Source: Salvelinus alpinus
Lineage: Eukaryota > Chordata > Actinopteri > Salmoniformes > Salmonidae
Direction: 5' to 3'
Assembly (NCBI RefSeq): GCF_045679555.1
Contig: NC_092094.1
Location: forward strand, 38,289,430-38,353,429
DNA: 64,000 nt
Shown: positions 1 to 10,700 of the stretch, in pieces
Layout: each line of letters opens with the position of its first letter
Position numbering within the stretch: the stretch's first letter is position 1
Notes under the pieces: generated by a model
What the model was told of the DNA's origin: nothing
The model's database searches: none
The model's input: only the letters and a program-made list of their open reading frames with translations
Translations under genes and position numbers: made by a program

Positions 1-717
1 CGAAGAACACCATCCCAACCGTGAAGCACAGGGGTGGCAGCATCATGTTGTAGGGGTGCTTTGCTGCAGGAGGGACTGGTGCACTTCACAAAATAGATGG
101 CATCATGAGGGAGGAAAAGTATGTGGATATATTGAAGCAACATCTCAAGACGTCAGTCAGGAAGTTAAAGCTTGTTCGCAAATGGGTCTTCCAAATGAAC
201 ATTGACCGCAAGCATACTTCCAAAGTTGTGGCAAAATGGCTTAAGGACAACAAAGTCAAGGTATTGGAGTGGCCATCACAAAGCCCTCACCTCAATCCTA
301 TAGAAAATGTGTGGGCAGAACTGAAAAAGCGTGTTCGAGCAAGGAGGCCTACAAACCTGACTCAGTTACACCAGCTCTGTCAGGAGGAATGGGCCAAAAT
401 TCACCCAACTTATTGTGGGAAGCTTGTGGAAGGCTACCTGAAACGTTTGACCCAAGTTAAACAATTAAAAGGCAATGCTACCAAATACTAATTGAGTGTA
501 TGTAAACTTCTGACCCACTGGGAATGTGATGAAAGAAATACAATCTGAAATAAATCATTCTCTACTATTATTCTGACATTTCACATTCTTAAAATAAAGT
601 GGTGATCCTAACTGACCTAACACAGGGAATTTTTACTAGGATTAAATGTCAGGAATTGTGAAAAACGGAGTTTAAATATATTTGGCAAAGGTGTATGTAA
701 ATTTCCGACTTCAACTG
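1..717 (+). mobile_element. 3' part of a Sleeping Beauty-type Tc1-like element with decayed transposase
   Basis: The element is cut by the window start. A frame at 105-491 matches the C-terminal third of Tc1/Sleeping Beauty-type transposases, with the block NPIENVW carrying the catalytic Glu and the C-terminal GNATKY. The second catalytic block, normally DNDPKHT, reads NIDRKHT, so the catalytic Asp is lost. The 3' end shows the two-repeat IR/DR layout: an inner repeat at about 491-526 (ending CTTCTGACCCACTGGGAA) and an outer repeat at 691-717 ending CTTCAACTG, followed by the TA target. A dead copy; the same family recurs at 52489-54042. The element directly abuts the next one through TATATATA at 718-725. 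Confidence 0.9.
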
Positions 718-994
718 TATATATACAGTATCAGTCAAAAGTTTGGACACCTTCTCATTCAAGGATTTTTCTTTATATTTACTATTTTCTACATTGTAGA
801 ATAATGAACACATCAAAACGATGAAATAACACATATGGAATCATGTAGTAACCCAAAAAGTGTTAAACAAATCAAAATATATTTTATATAATAGCCACCC
901 TTTACTTTGATGACAGCTTTGTACACTCTTGGCATTCTCTCATCCAGCTTCACCTGGAATGCTTTTCCAACAGTCTTGAAGGAGTTCCCACATA

Positions 995-1193
995 CAGTGG
1001 GGCAAAAAAGTATTTAGTCAGCCACCAATTGTGCAAGTTCTCCCACTTAAAAAGATGAGAGAGGCCTGTAATTTTCATCATAGGTACACTTCAACTATGA
1101 CAGACAAAATGAGAAAAAAAATCCAGAAGATCACATTGTAGGATTTTTAATGAATTTATTTGCAAATTATGGTGTAAAATAAGTATTTGGTCA
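995..1193 (+). repeat. Left IR/DR terminal inverted repeat of the intact Tc1-like element
   Basis: This arm pairs with the right arm at 2399-2600. The match covers the outer terminus, a middle block containing ACTTCAACTATGACAGACA, a block GCAAATTATGGTG, and the inner repeat AAGTATTTGGTCA. In IR/DR elements the two direct repeats per arm are transposase binding sites (family knowledge); binding is inferred here. Confidence 0.88.
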
Positions 1194-1308
1194 CCTACAA
1201 ACAAGCAAGATTTCTGGCTCTCACAGACCTGTAACTTCTTCTTTAAGAGGCTCCTCTGTCCTCCACTCGTTACCTGTATTAATGGCACCTGTTTGAACTT
1301 GTTATCAG

Positions 1309-1316
1309 TATAAAAG
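1309..1316 (+). promoter_or_regulatory. TATA-like box of the transposase gene
   Basis: TATAAAAG lies about 45 bp before the transposase ATG at 1360, inside the element. Spacing fits a short 5' UTR of about 15-20 nt. Function is inferred from sequence and position only. Confidence 0.5.
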
Positions 1317-1359
1317 ACACCTGTCCACAACCTCAAACAGTCACACTCCAAACTCCACT

Positions 1360-2382
1360 ATGGCCAAGACCAAAGAGCTGTCAAAGGACACCAGAAACAA
1401 AATTGTAGACCTGCACCAGGCTGGGAAGACTGAATCTGCAATAGGTAAGCAGCTTGGTTTGAAGAAATCAACTGTGGGAGCAATTATTAGGAAATGGAAG
1501 ACATACAAGACCACTGATAATCTCCCTCGATCTGCGGCTCCACGCAAGATCTCACCCCGTGGGGTCAAAATGATCACAAGAACGGTGAGCAAAAATCCCA
1601 GAACCACACGGGGGGACCTAGTGAATTACCTGCAGAGAGCTGGGACCAAAGTAACAAAGCCTACCATCAGTAACACACTACGCCGCCAGGGACTCAAATC
1701 CTGCAGTGCCAGACGTGTCCCCCTGCTTAAGCCAGTACATGTCCAGGCCCGTCTGAAGTTTGCTAGAGAGCATTTGGATGATCCAGAAGAAGATTGGGAG
1801 AATGTCATATGGTCAGATGAAACCAAAATAGAACTTTTTGGTAAAAACTCAACTCGTCGTGTTTGGAGGACAAAGAATGCTGAGTTGCATCCAAAGAACA
1901 CCATACCTACTGTGAAGCATGGGGGTGGAAACATCATGCTTTGGGGCTGTTTTTCTGCAAAGGGACCAGGACAACTGATCCGTGTAAAGGACAGAATGAA
2001 TGGGGCCATGTATCGTGAGATTTTGATTGAAAACCTCCTTCCATCAGCAAGGGCATTGAAGATGAAACGTGGCTGGGTCTTTCAGCATGACAATGATCCC
2101 AAACACACCGCCCGGGCAACGAAGGAGTGGCTTCGTAAGAAGCATTTCAAGGTCCTGGAGTGGCCTAGCCAGTCTCCAGATCACAACCCCATAGAAAATC
2201 TTTGGAGGGAGTTGAAAGTCCGTGTTGCCCAGCAACAGCCCCAAAACATCACTGCTCTAGAGGAGATCTGCATGGAGGAATGGGCCAAAATACCAGCAAC
2301 AGTGTGTGAAAACCTTGCGAAGACTTACAGAAAACGTTTGACCTCTGTCATTGCCAACAAAGGGTATATAACAAAGTATTGA
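1360..2382 (+). CDS. Tc1-like DD34E transposase, 340 aa, apparently intact
   Basis: This enzyme would cut and paste its own element at TA dinucleotides in the nucleus. The frame is uninterrupted for 340 codons, the same length as Sleeping Beauty transposase. Residues 1-110 form the paired-like DNA-binding region with two helix-turn-helix segments ([19 protein letters not shown] and the block around [12 protein letters not shown]), separated by a basic linker near 56-70. The catalytic triad is complete: D153 in [11 protein letters not shown]244 in [10 protein letters not shown], and E279 in NPIENLW, which gives D244-to-E279 DD34E spacing. A glycine-rich stretch [13 protein letters not shown] at 187-198 is typical of the family. 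The start is the ATG in CCACTATGG just downstream of a TATA box. Catalytic competence is inferred, not shown. Confidence 0.93.
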   Translation: MAKTKELSKDTRNKIVDLHQAGKTESAIGKQLGLKKSTVGAIIRKWKTYKTTDNLPRSAAPRKISPRGVKMITRTVSKNPRTTRGDLVNYLQRAGTKVTKPTISNTLRRQGLKSCSARRVPLLKPVHVQARLKFAREHLDDPEEDWENVIWSDETKIELFGKNSTRRVWRTKNAELHPKNTIPTVKHGGGNIMLWGCFSAKGPGQLIRVKDRMNGAMYREILIENLLPSARALKMKRGWVFQHDNDPKHTARATKEWLRKKHFKVLEWPSQSPDHNPIENLWRELKVRVAQQQPQNITALEEICMEEWAKIPATVCENLAKTYRKRLTSVIANKGYITKY

Positions 2383-3319
2383 GATAAACTTTTGTTATTG
2401 ACCAAATACTTATTTTCCACCATAATTTGCAAATAAATTCATAAAAAATCCGACAATGTGATTTTCTGGATTTTTTTTTCTCATTTTGTCTGTCATAGTT
2501 GAAGTGTACCTATGATGAAAATTACAGACCTCTCTCTCATCTTTTTAAGTGGGAGAACTTGCCCAATTGGTGGCTGACTAAATACTTTTTTGCCCCACTG
2601 TATGCTGAGCACTTGTTGGCTGCTTTTCCTTCACTCTGCGGTCCAACTTGAACTCTGAAGAATTTATTTGGGCTGCAATTTCTGAGGCTTCTAACTCTAA
2701 TGAACTTATCCTCTGCAGCAGAGGTAACTCTGGGTCTTCCTTTCCTGTGGCAGTCCTCATGAGAGCCAGTTTCATCATAGTGCTTGATGGTTTTTGCGAC
2801 TGCACTTGAAGAAACGTTCAAAGTTCTTGAAATTTTCCAGATTGACTGACTTTCACGTCAGTCATAATGGACTGTTGTTTCTCTTTGCTTATTTGAGCTG
2901 TTCTTGCCATAATATGGACTTGGTCTTTTACCAAATAGAGCTCTTCTCTATACCACCTCTACAACACAACTGATTGGCTCAACGCATTAAGGACAGAAAT
3001 TCCACAAATTAACTTTTAACAAGGCACGCCTTTTAAAATTGAAATGCTTTCCAGATGACTACCTCATGAAGCTGGTTGAGAGAATGCCAAGAGTGTGCAA
3101 AGCTGTCATCAAGGCAAAGGGTGGCTATGATGAATCGAAAATGTTAAATATATTTTGATTTGTTTGACAGTTTTTTGGTTACTACATGATTCCATATGTG
3201 TAATTTCATAGTTTTGATGTCTTTACTATTATTCTACAATGTAGGAAATAGTCAAAATAAAGAAAAACCCTTGAATGAGTAGGTGTGTCCAAACTTTTGA
3301 CTGGTACTATATATAAAAC

Positions 3320-4040
3320 ATTTAATTAAAATGTCAATGATTTTACTGAGTTACAGTTAATATAAGGAAATCAGTCAATTGAAATACATTAATTAGGCCC
3401 TAATCTATGGATTTCACATGACTGGGCAGGGGCAGGGAATCAGAATTAGTTTTTCCCCACAAAAGGGATTTATTACAGACAGAAATACTCCTAAATTTCA
3501 TCAGCAGTCTGGGTGGCTGGTCTCAGATGATCCCGCAGATGACGAAGCCGGATGTGGAGGTCCTGGGCTGGCATGGTTACACGTGGTCTGCGGTTGTGAG
3601 GCTGGTTGGACTTACTGCCAAATTCTGTAAAACAACGTTTCAGGCAGCTTATGGTAGAGAAATTAACATTAAATTCTCTGCCAACAGCTCTGGTGGACAT
3701 TCCCGCAGTCAGTATGCCAATTGCACACTCCCTCAACTTGAGACATCTGTGGCATTGTGTTGTGTGACAAAACTGCACATTTTAGAGTGGCCTTGTATTG
3801 TCCCCAGCACAAGGTGCACTTGTGTAATGATCATGTTGTTTAATCAACTTCTTGAAATGCCACACCTGTCAGGTGGATAGATTATGTTGGCAAATGAGAA
3901 ATGCTCACTAACGGGGATGTAAACAAGTTTGTGCCAAAATTTGAGAGAAATACGCTTTTTGTGTGCATGGCATCTTTTATTTCAGCTCATGAAACATGGG
4001 ACCAACACTTTACATGTTGCATTTATATTTTTGTTCAGTG
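3320..4040 (-). mobile_element. Truncated Tc1-like element (…CACTGAACAAAAATATAAA terminus)
   Basis: The right end, reading on the minus strand CACTGAACAAAAATATAAAT, matches the terminus of the fuller copy at 33314-34706. A minus-strand frame at 3491-3778 keeps the N-terminal transposase helix-turn-helix region ([20 protein letters not shown], then [21 protein letters not shown]). The left terminus and the catalytic domain are missing. It is a dead fragment that lies just upstream of il34. Confidence 0.8.
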
Positions 4041-4067
4041 TGTATGTATGTATGTATATATATATAT
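4041..4067 (+). repeat. TG/TATG/TA simple repeat
   Basis: TATGTATGTATATATATATATA separates two transposon fragments. It is probably an expanded TA target region. Confidence 0.7.
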
Positions 4068-4073
4068 ATTGTG

Positions 4074-4352
4074 TGGCAATGACTGAGCCGTTGTTGCTCC
4101 TAGACATTTCTACTTCACAATAACAGCCCTTACAGTTGACCGGGGCAGCTCTAGCAGGGCAGAAATTTGATGAACTGACTTGATGGAAAGGTGGCAGTGT
4201 GGTGCCACGTTGAAAGTCACTGAATTCTTCAGTAAGGCCATACTACTGCCAATGTTTGTCTATGGAGATTGTGTGGCTGTGCGCTCGATTTTATACACCT
4301 TTCAGCAACGGGTGTGGCTGAAATAGCCAAATCCACTAATTTGAAGGGGTTT
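4074..4352 (-). mobile_element. Fragment of a Tc1-like element (CACTATATATACAAAAGTATGTGGAC family)
   Basis: The stretch is the inverted counterpart of 13982-14260: it shares the blocks around GAGCCGTTGTTGCTCCTAGAC, GACCGGGGCAGCTCTAGCAGG, CCAATGTTTGTCTATGGAGA and CAGCAACGGGTGTGGCTGAA. Only the 5' untranslated part and transposase start region remain. No coding capacity. Confidence 0.82.
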
Positions 4353-4684
4353 CCACGATATAGGCGTCTGTAGTGCTGGCAAAAAAAAATGTTTTCCCCC
4401 CACCCCCAAACATCTTCCCGCAGCTTTGTCTATGCACCGGTTTTGGCAATACAGTGTTTCAAAATTCAAACTTCTCCTTTTGACATTAAGTGGTTGGTGG
4501 CCGTAGATGTACACGTACGTCTGTCATCAAATGTCAACGTATACTGTACATTGATTATTTCCTGTTCTTTCAACCTGACAAGGGTTTTGTGGTGTTTATA
4601 GCTATTCAGAACAAATCTGATTGAAACCAGTGAAGACAGTCAATGTTGAACTGTTAAAAATGCCTGTCTGTGTTGCTGTTACAG

Positions 4685-4782
4685 GCTAACAAGGAGCGAG
4701 AAGAACCTTGTGGTGCTCTGGAACAGTGTGTGATCTGAGTCGGAGGCCTCCAGCGTGTTTGAACAGGGGCATAAATTGGAGT
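4685..4782 (+). other. il34: Probable il34 5' UTR exon segment
   Basis: A pyrimidine-rich stretch ending TTGCTGTTACAG at 4684 looks like a splice acceptor 98 nt before the il34 ATG. This would join a further upstream non-coding exon that I cannot place. The transcription start may lie among the transposon fragments at 3300-4680 or outside the window. Inference from the acceptor motif only. Confidence 0.45.
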
Positions 4783-7700
4783 ATGGTCCGGTCAACAGCC
4801 TGGCTCCTGGGAGCTCTATTGGGTAAGAGAAGTCCTCTGGTGCATGTGTGAAGAATTGGGGGGCTTGCGGATGTCACTCTAACCTACAGCAACTGCCCTG
4901 GGAACTACGTGTCAGGTCAAAGGCTAGAATCTTGACATATTGTGGGGATGTAGTGGTGTGGGATCAGAACTGAGATTATGTGTACCGGTAGATTATGGAT
5001 GTTATTCCTGGTTTCTTGAATATCTTTTGTTTGTGTTGCAATGGGCTGGGTGAGGCCCCATCACTTCAGCCACTTATATACCTACTGAGCGCTAAGAGGC
5101 CCTTAATTGTGTGAGGAAATACATCTGTCAGTAGAGACCGTTGGGAGTTTATAGTACCATACGTCTGTTCAGCAACTGAGCCCCAGTTGTCTTTGGAGAG
5201 TGGTATTAAATTGAATGATGCATACCTTTTCCCATTGGGCACCATGGTTGCATACCATATGTTAGTAAAAGAAAATCAATCACACTGACATTCTTGTATA
5301 TTCTACAAAGGGTTTAAGGGACCACGAATGTTTCGGACAATAGACCTTCATCACGGTTTACACAAAGTTTGTTCTGCTATGGAGAAACCCCTAAAGGGTT
5401 TTCGTAAAAGAGATCAAAGCCCCCCCCCCCCCCCCCCCCTTAAACTGAAGAACTGTAACCATGACTCATCATAGACAAACAATGTATATTTCAGAGAGCT
5501 CAAGCTAGAAAGTGTTTAGGGGATTGACAGTAGAAGACGTCATAGGTCTAATCAGTTCCTATCTCAGATTGAAAGAGAGATAACAAAAAAAAGTGTTGCG
5601 TAGGTCTGGTTTCTGTTCCAAAAAAGCTGTTAAACCGATGTATCTAACCACGTCCTGTAACAGAGAGAAAGAAATACACACACTTGAGTAAAAAATGAGA
5701 GGAAGAACGTGTATTGAAGGCAAGAGAGGGGGGTAGGGTGAGTGAGGTATCTGATGTTTGAGCCCCTGACTGTAGAAGTGCAGTGAGGTACATTCCTAGG
5801 AAGTGTGCTGTGAGGTCTTGGAGATTTTGCTGACTCAGAGTCACTATACAATCATCTACATCTAAGCCCTCGGCCATAGGATCTAACCACACAGTGGTCC
5901 ACAACAGACTGGCTTTTGACTGCATGCCACCAGTCACTCTGCCCCCACTGCTATGAAACTGTGCTAGTCAGAGTTAGTTACTCCTGAGAAAAAATACCCT
6001 TTTGTCAAAATAGGTACTACTGTCTCAGTCTGCATTTGGACCACAGGACCAAAATCCTGTTTTCAAACATAATAGCGAAAATGTACCACTGACCATGACT
6101 GTATTGGATGTCTCCTGCACTTGACCGCATGCAGATTAAGGTGAAAGCGTTTTAGAGGAGATTATTGTTGTGTTTAATCAGTATTGTAATCTGGCTCAGC
6201 TGGGGCTTTCTCTTAGATTGGTGGATTCTCAGTGAGATGATGAGTCTGATGGAAAGAAGAGGTCATGGTTCAGCATAATTCATTTTAGCAAAGCAACCAC
6301 AGAGGTCTAGCTAGGAGCTATGGTCTGGCTTTGCACTGTGACAGTCTCAACATCTTTACTCAGTTCTCACCACAATTATACCACTTCAATACTGCTACGA
6401 CACTGTTTTAGAATATTTAACTGCGTCAGTGAGTGACATGTTATATGATATCATATGTATGTTGTGCCCCCTGTAGGTTTGATATGTGTACTACCACCTG
6501 TTTTGATGACGCCCAGAACTGCCCAGTGCACGTCTTTGAAGACGTTGGAAAACAAACTCATAGGCAGAAGACGTAACATGGTAAGAAGGGGACAGGATAT
6601 ATCGAGACAGTTACAACACATTTGGAATATTAATGAAATTAGGCAAGACTAGTGTGTGGATCACAGCATAGAAAAAAGACAATGACAGTTGATATATGTG
6701 GAGATTACAAACACAATCTGACACCAACATTTTTCCTGTCTTTTTAACAGAAACACAATTTACCCATTAATTACACCATCAGAGTTCACTATGAGGAGGT
6801 CTTCAAACTCAGCAACATCACCAGGCTGGTGAGTCCCTCCCTTTGTTTCCTTATCATTATCACTGGTCTAACTTAAATCATGGGAAAAATCTACTTGTCA
6901 CACCACCCACTCACTCACCCTTTGTCTACATTGCTTCCTTATTCTCCCTCCTTTATCTTCACTCTTATCACTCCATCAGTCACCTAGCAACCAATTCCAT
7001 AGTCCAAGTCGATATTCACGTAATAATAAGAAATTCTCCTCGACCACGCACACAAATTGGGGAAAACAAAAACATTTTCCCTTTCACACCCATTGTAAAA
7101 GAGCCAACTTTGTCCTTGATTTTTTTGTCATACATAAAAGGGGTAATCTAGGTAACCACACCTTGTTTTCCCCACAGGCAGGCTCTTGATGTACATCCAA
7201 TGATGTACATAAAACCACAGAGTTTCTAAACCCAGAGGCGCAAAACCGTGACAATTCCCGGGAACGCTTGTGAAACAGACCAAACACACCAGGCCGGGGT
7301 TTGACAAGTCCCCTTAGTTGTTGATTTTCTCCAAATTTAAAGACACAACCTAGATTTGAGCCTATGTCTTAAGTAGTTGAACATGTGAGACCACCGTTAG
7401 ACCCGATGACGTGTTTCTACACATGAGCTTAGCTAGCTAAAAGCCAATTTATGCTTGATCCGTAAATTTGGTGGGAGGCTCCTTATGGAGGGTGTGACGC
7501 AATTTCGGAGCCTCCGGGGGCATGCAGAGGCCAAATTGAGCTCTGTACCGCATCCCCGTGCACCCCCCCAAATTTTGTAACAATGCGGATGCCTCTGTAT
7601 AGCTCCGCATTGAAATTATTGGTTGACATTAGGTGGTGGTGGGAGGTTGTGTATAAACACAAACTCACTTCCTTGACAAATTCCTTCACAACATCTCTGC

Positions 7701-10700
7701 TCCACAGTTCTGCGCTGCTCCACCAAGCTCAAGAAATATGATTGCCCTGACTTCTGCAGAGGCCATATCACTGTAAATACTACACGGCCAATGCAGATGT
7801 CAGATTGACCATGCAGCGCCTTTTAGCTAGCCATGACATTGCCTACAAGTGTGATCAGGGATTTCTATTGGAGAAGCAGTTTCAGCGTATAATCATGCTG
7901 TACTGTCTTTGTATACACCCTGGATTGCTGATGCTATGTATTGGCCATTGAGAGGCTTTGAAGTCACCTGACTGCAATATTGGCACTCCCCAGTAGGAGC
8001 AGTCCTCCATAGGAATGAAAGGAATTCTACAGTATTTGAATTAAATGTTGTCAAGGACAAAATTACATGTATTTAACAATGTTTTTGTTGTAGTGGGGAA
8101 AGTGACATTAGTAATCTAAAAACATTTAACTTGAAGGAAAATATTTTATGTTTAGCTCACATAATATAATTTAAAAGTGTGCAAAAACGAATGTATACAT
8201 TAATAAATGCATTTCTATAGCTTCTAAAATATTTTGTACAACGGTGAGGGAGTGTCAAGATGGAGGCACGGTGTCTTGAACACACCACCCCCTATCATTC
8301 ATCTAGTGTATATATAAATCATTGGTTCTATCTAATACAGTACCAACTGGGACTATGAGCAGCAGCACTTAAGCAGCACTTATTAGTTTGTTATACAGTA
8401 CCAGTCAAAAGTTTGGACACACCTACTCATTCAAGGGTTTGTCTTTATTTTTACTATTTTCCACATTGTATAGTAATAGTGAAGACATCAAAATTATGAA
8501 ATAACACATGGAATCATGTAGTAACCAAAAAGTGTTAAACAAATCAAAATATATATTAGATTTTAGATTCTTCAAAGTAGCCACCCTTTTCCTTGATGAC
8601 AACTTTACACACAATTAGTGAAATGATCTACAGGTGCATCATTTAATAATAAGCGCTTTCATCAAGAGGCACATGCACATCATTCTAGAGCAGAGTGCAT
8701 TGTATAAAGAGGTCACCATGGAGATGAAAATGGCTGCATTCTCTAAGCATTGTTTCAGAGACCTTGCCATCACCATAGAAATAAGAATGAATAGAATGGG
8801 CTTGGAACCTCTTACCCTGGCAATTTGACTGGTGTACACTCGCAATGGCTTCCTTGTATTGTGATGTAATAATTTCCATGGTAATGTAGAATGTTCATTC
8901 AAATGATGCTAACTGATGTGGCTAATGCAATGGAATGTATTTTTTGTAATGTAATTTAAGTTGATTCAACAAATCACAGCACAGATTGATGGGTACATTT
9001 CCTACTTTTACTTCCTGCCTGTACTTCCTGCTTTGGGTACACTCGCAATGGCCGCCAGTCCACCCATTATGCCATCAATGACTTGAATGGGGACGCCCAT
9101 TCCATTTATTCTTATTTCTATGGCCATCATGTACAGACCCAGTTGGTATTAGATAGAATGTCGCAATCCTGCCTGTGGGGAAAACAACATGTGGTTACCA
9201 CATTGTCTCACAGCAAAAACTTGACCTTTTTCAAATGCAATTTTCTTGTTTGTTTTTGTCGATTACAATTCTACATTTAAGAAAAGTACATCATCTAACA
9301 TTGGCTGCTCCCTAGCGTTCTCACTACTTAGAAAAACGTAATATTGTAGGGATTCCCTCATGCTTCTTTTCATGACTATGCTAGCAGCCACTTGAGTGAG
9401 TGGGTGCAAGCTGGCTACCGACCAACAACACAAACAAACGGACTATACAGCTATAAGTAGTGAGTGGAGTTACAAACGGACTGTACTAAACAAGTTAAAT
9501 GTCTTACCTGGGATTAAATGTTTTCCACAAACCTAGCTACGTGTAGCCTATTTCCCACTCTCCCACGACATAGCCTGAAGCCACAGGGCTCTTCTCGCAG
9601 GCTCTATTTCCCTACGTGAGAGCATTGCGATACGTAGGTGGATATTTTTGACCTGGTTACATGTACATTGAACAACACAGCAGCTTTTCGGCATGTTTTG
9701 TTATTTCTGTATAACAAAAAACCAACGACAATGTTGTTGGGGGTTAATAGAATTTGTGGGCGTGGTCGAGAGGGGAATTCCTTATTACGTGAATACCGAC
9801 TGGGGCTATACTAAAAATGTTACAAGTGAGTCAGGAAAAATAAATTGCTTTGAGACTCTGAGGGCAGACTTCATCCTAAAAGCGAACAAGGAAATTAAAG
9901 TAGACCTTCTGTTCTACATGGAGGATCCTAATGCTTGGCACACAGCTTTCCACAAGACCAACAATTAACTTAAAATGTCAGAAAGTACCACTATCTTATA
10001 GAGGAGAAGATCAGCCTGGTGCGTTGGCATACGGATGAGATCCGTGAGCTGCAGTGTGCATTGAAAAATGTTGAGGACAACCAGGCTCTTAGGATGGAAG
10101 TGCGCTGACTTAGAGAGGAACTGTCCAGCACAGTCAGCACTAGCCACATGCAGAACCTGCAGAAGGAGCTACATGAGCTAAGGCAGGAATTTCTCAGCCA
10201 CAACCATCCACTCTACAAAGAGTTACACAAAAACTCAGGACCAAGGCAAGAGCTGAATCAGAACCCACCAACCAAGCAACCCAAGCAACCAACATAACCA
10301 ACCAATGCACCAGGCTGATCCATCCGTCTCATCCCTGTAGTTACTCACATCCCTCCTGCCATCCTCCACAGACATTATATTAATGATGGACTCCAATGGA
10401 AAGTTTATATTAGAGAATACACTTTTCCCAAATAAAAAGGTAGCAAAGTTATGGCGTCCCACAACAGAGAGAGCTATGGAGCTCTTGACTGTGGCCCAGC
10501 TTGGCTTCCCCAGCCATATCATCATGACCTGCGTACCCAACAGGAGAGGGTGGCCACATCACTAAGGGGAGTGATAGAGAGGGCCTCCACCATCTTCCCC
10601 CTTGCGAAGATCGTAATTTCTACCCTGTTCCAGAAGAGTTTTCATTCACATCATCAGCCCTCATATGTAGAGAGTTTGAAGCTTCGCACCCCCACAACCT

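Larger units (their letters stand above)
995..2600 (+). mobile_element. Full-length Tc1-like element (CAGTGGGGCAAAAAAGTATTTAG termini) with intact transposase
   Basis: The 1606-bp element begins CAGTGGGGCAAAAAAG, ends CTTTTTTGCCCCACTG, and is flanked by TA on both sides (993-994 and 2601-2602). Its terminal inverted repeats are unusually long, about 200 bp each. Each carries an outer and an inner copy of AAGTATTT(A/G)GTCA: 1008-1020 and 1181-1193 on the left, 2399-2411 and 2575-2587 on the right. That is the IR/DR plan of Sleeping Beauty-type elements. One open transposase gene lies between the repeats. It is nested in an older, deleted Tc1-like copy, so it is the younger insertion. This is the most intact transposon in the window. 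Confidence 0.95.
726..3307 (-). mobile_element. Tc1-like element (CAGTAYCAGTCAAAAGTTTGGACAC termini), internally deleted and split by a nested element
   Basis: The left terminus at 726 and the right end at about 3307 are inverted copies of the same sequence, and the left terminus is preceded by TA. The copy lies on the minus strand. Its 5' part holds the N-terminal transposase helix-turn-helix region (minus 2537-2821, residues SSAVAKTIKHYDETGSHEDC then GRPRVTSAAEDK). The catalytic domain is missing: the N-terminal region jumps to the last part of the gene near 2640. The copy is interrupted at 995-2600 by another Tc1-like element inserted at a TA. With it removed, the flanks join cleanly as GCTCAGCA-TA-TGTGGGAAC on the minus strand. 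Non-functional. Confidence 0.88.

Noticed and set aside
9693-9968. 91-codon frame in il34 intron 3
   Set aside because: No recognisable domain, no splice context and low-quality composition; probably chance.
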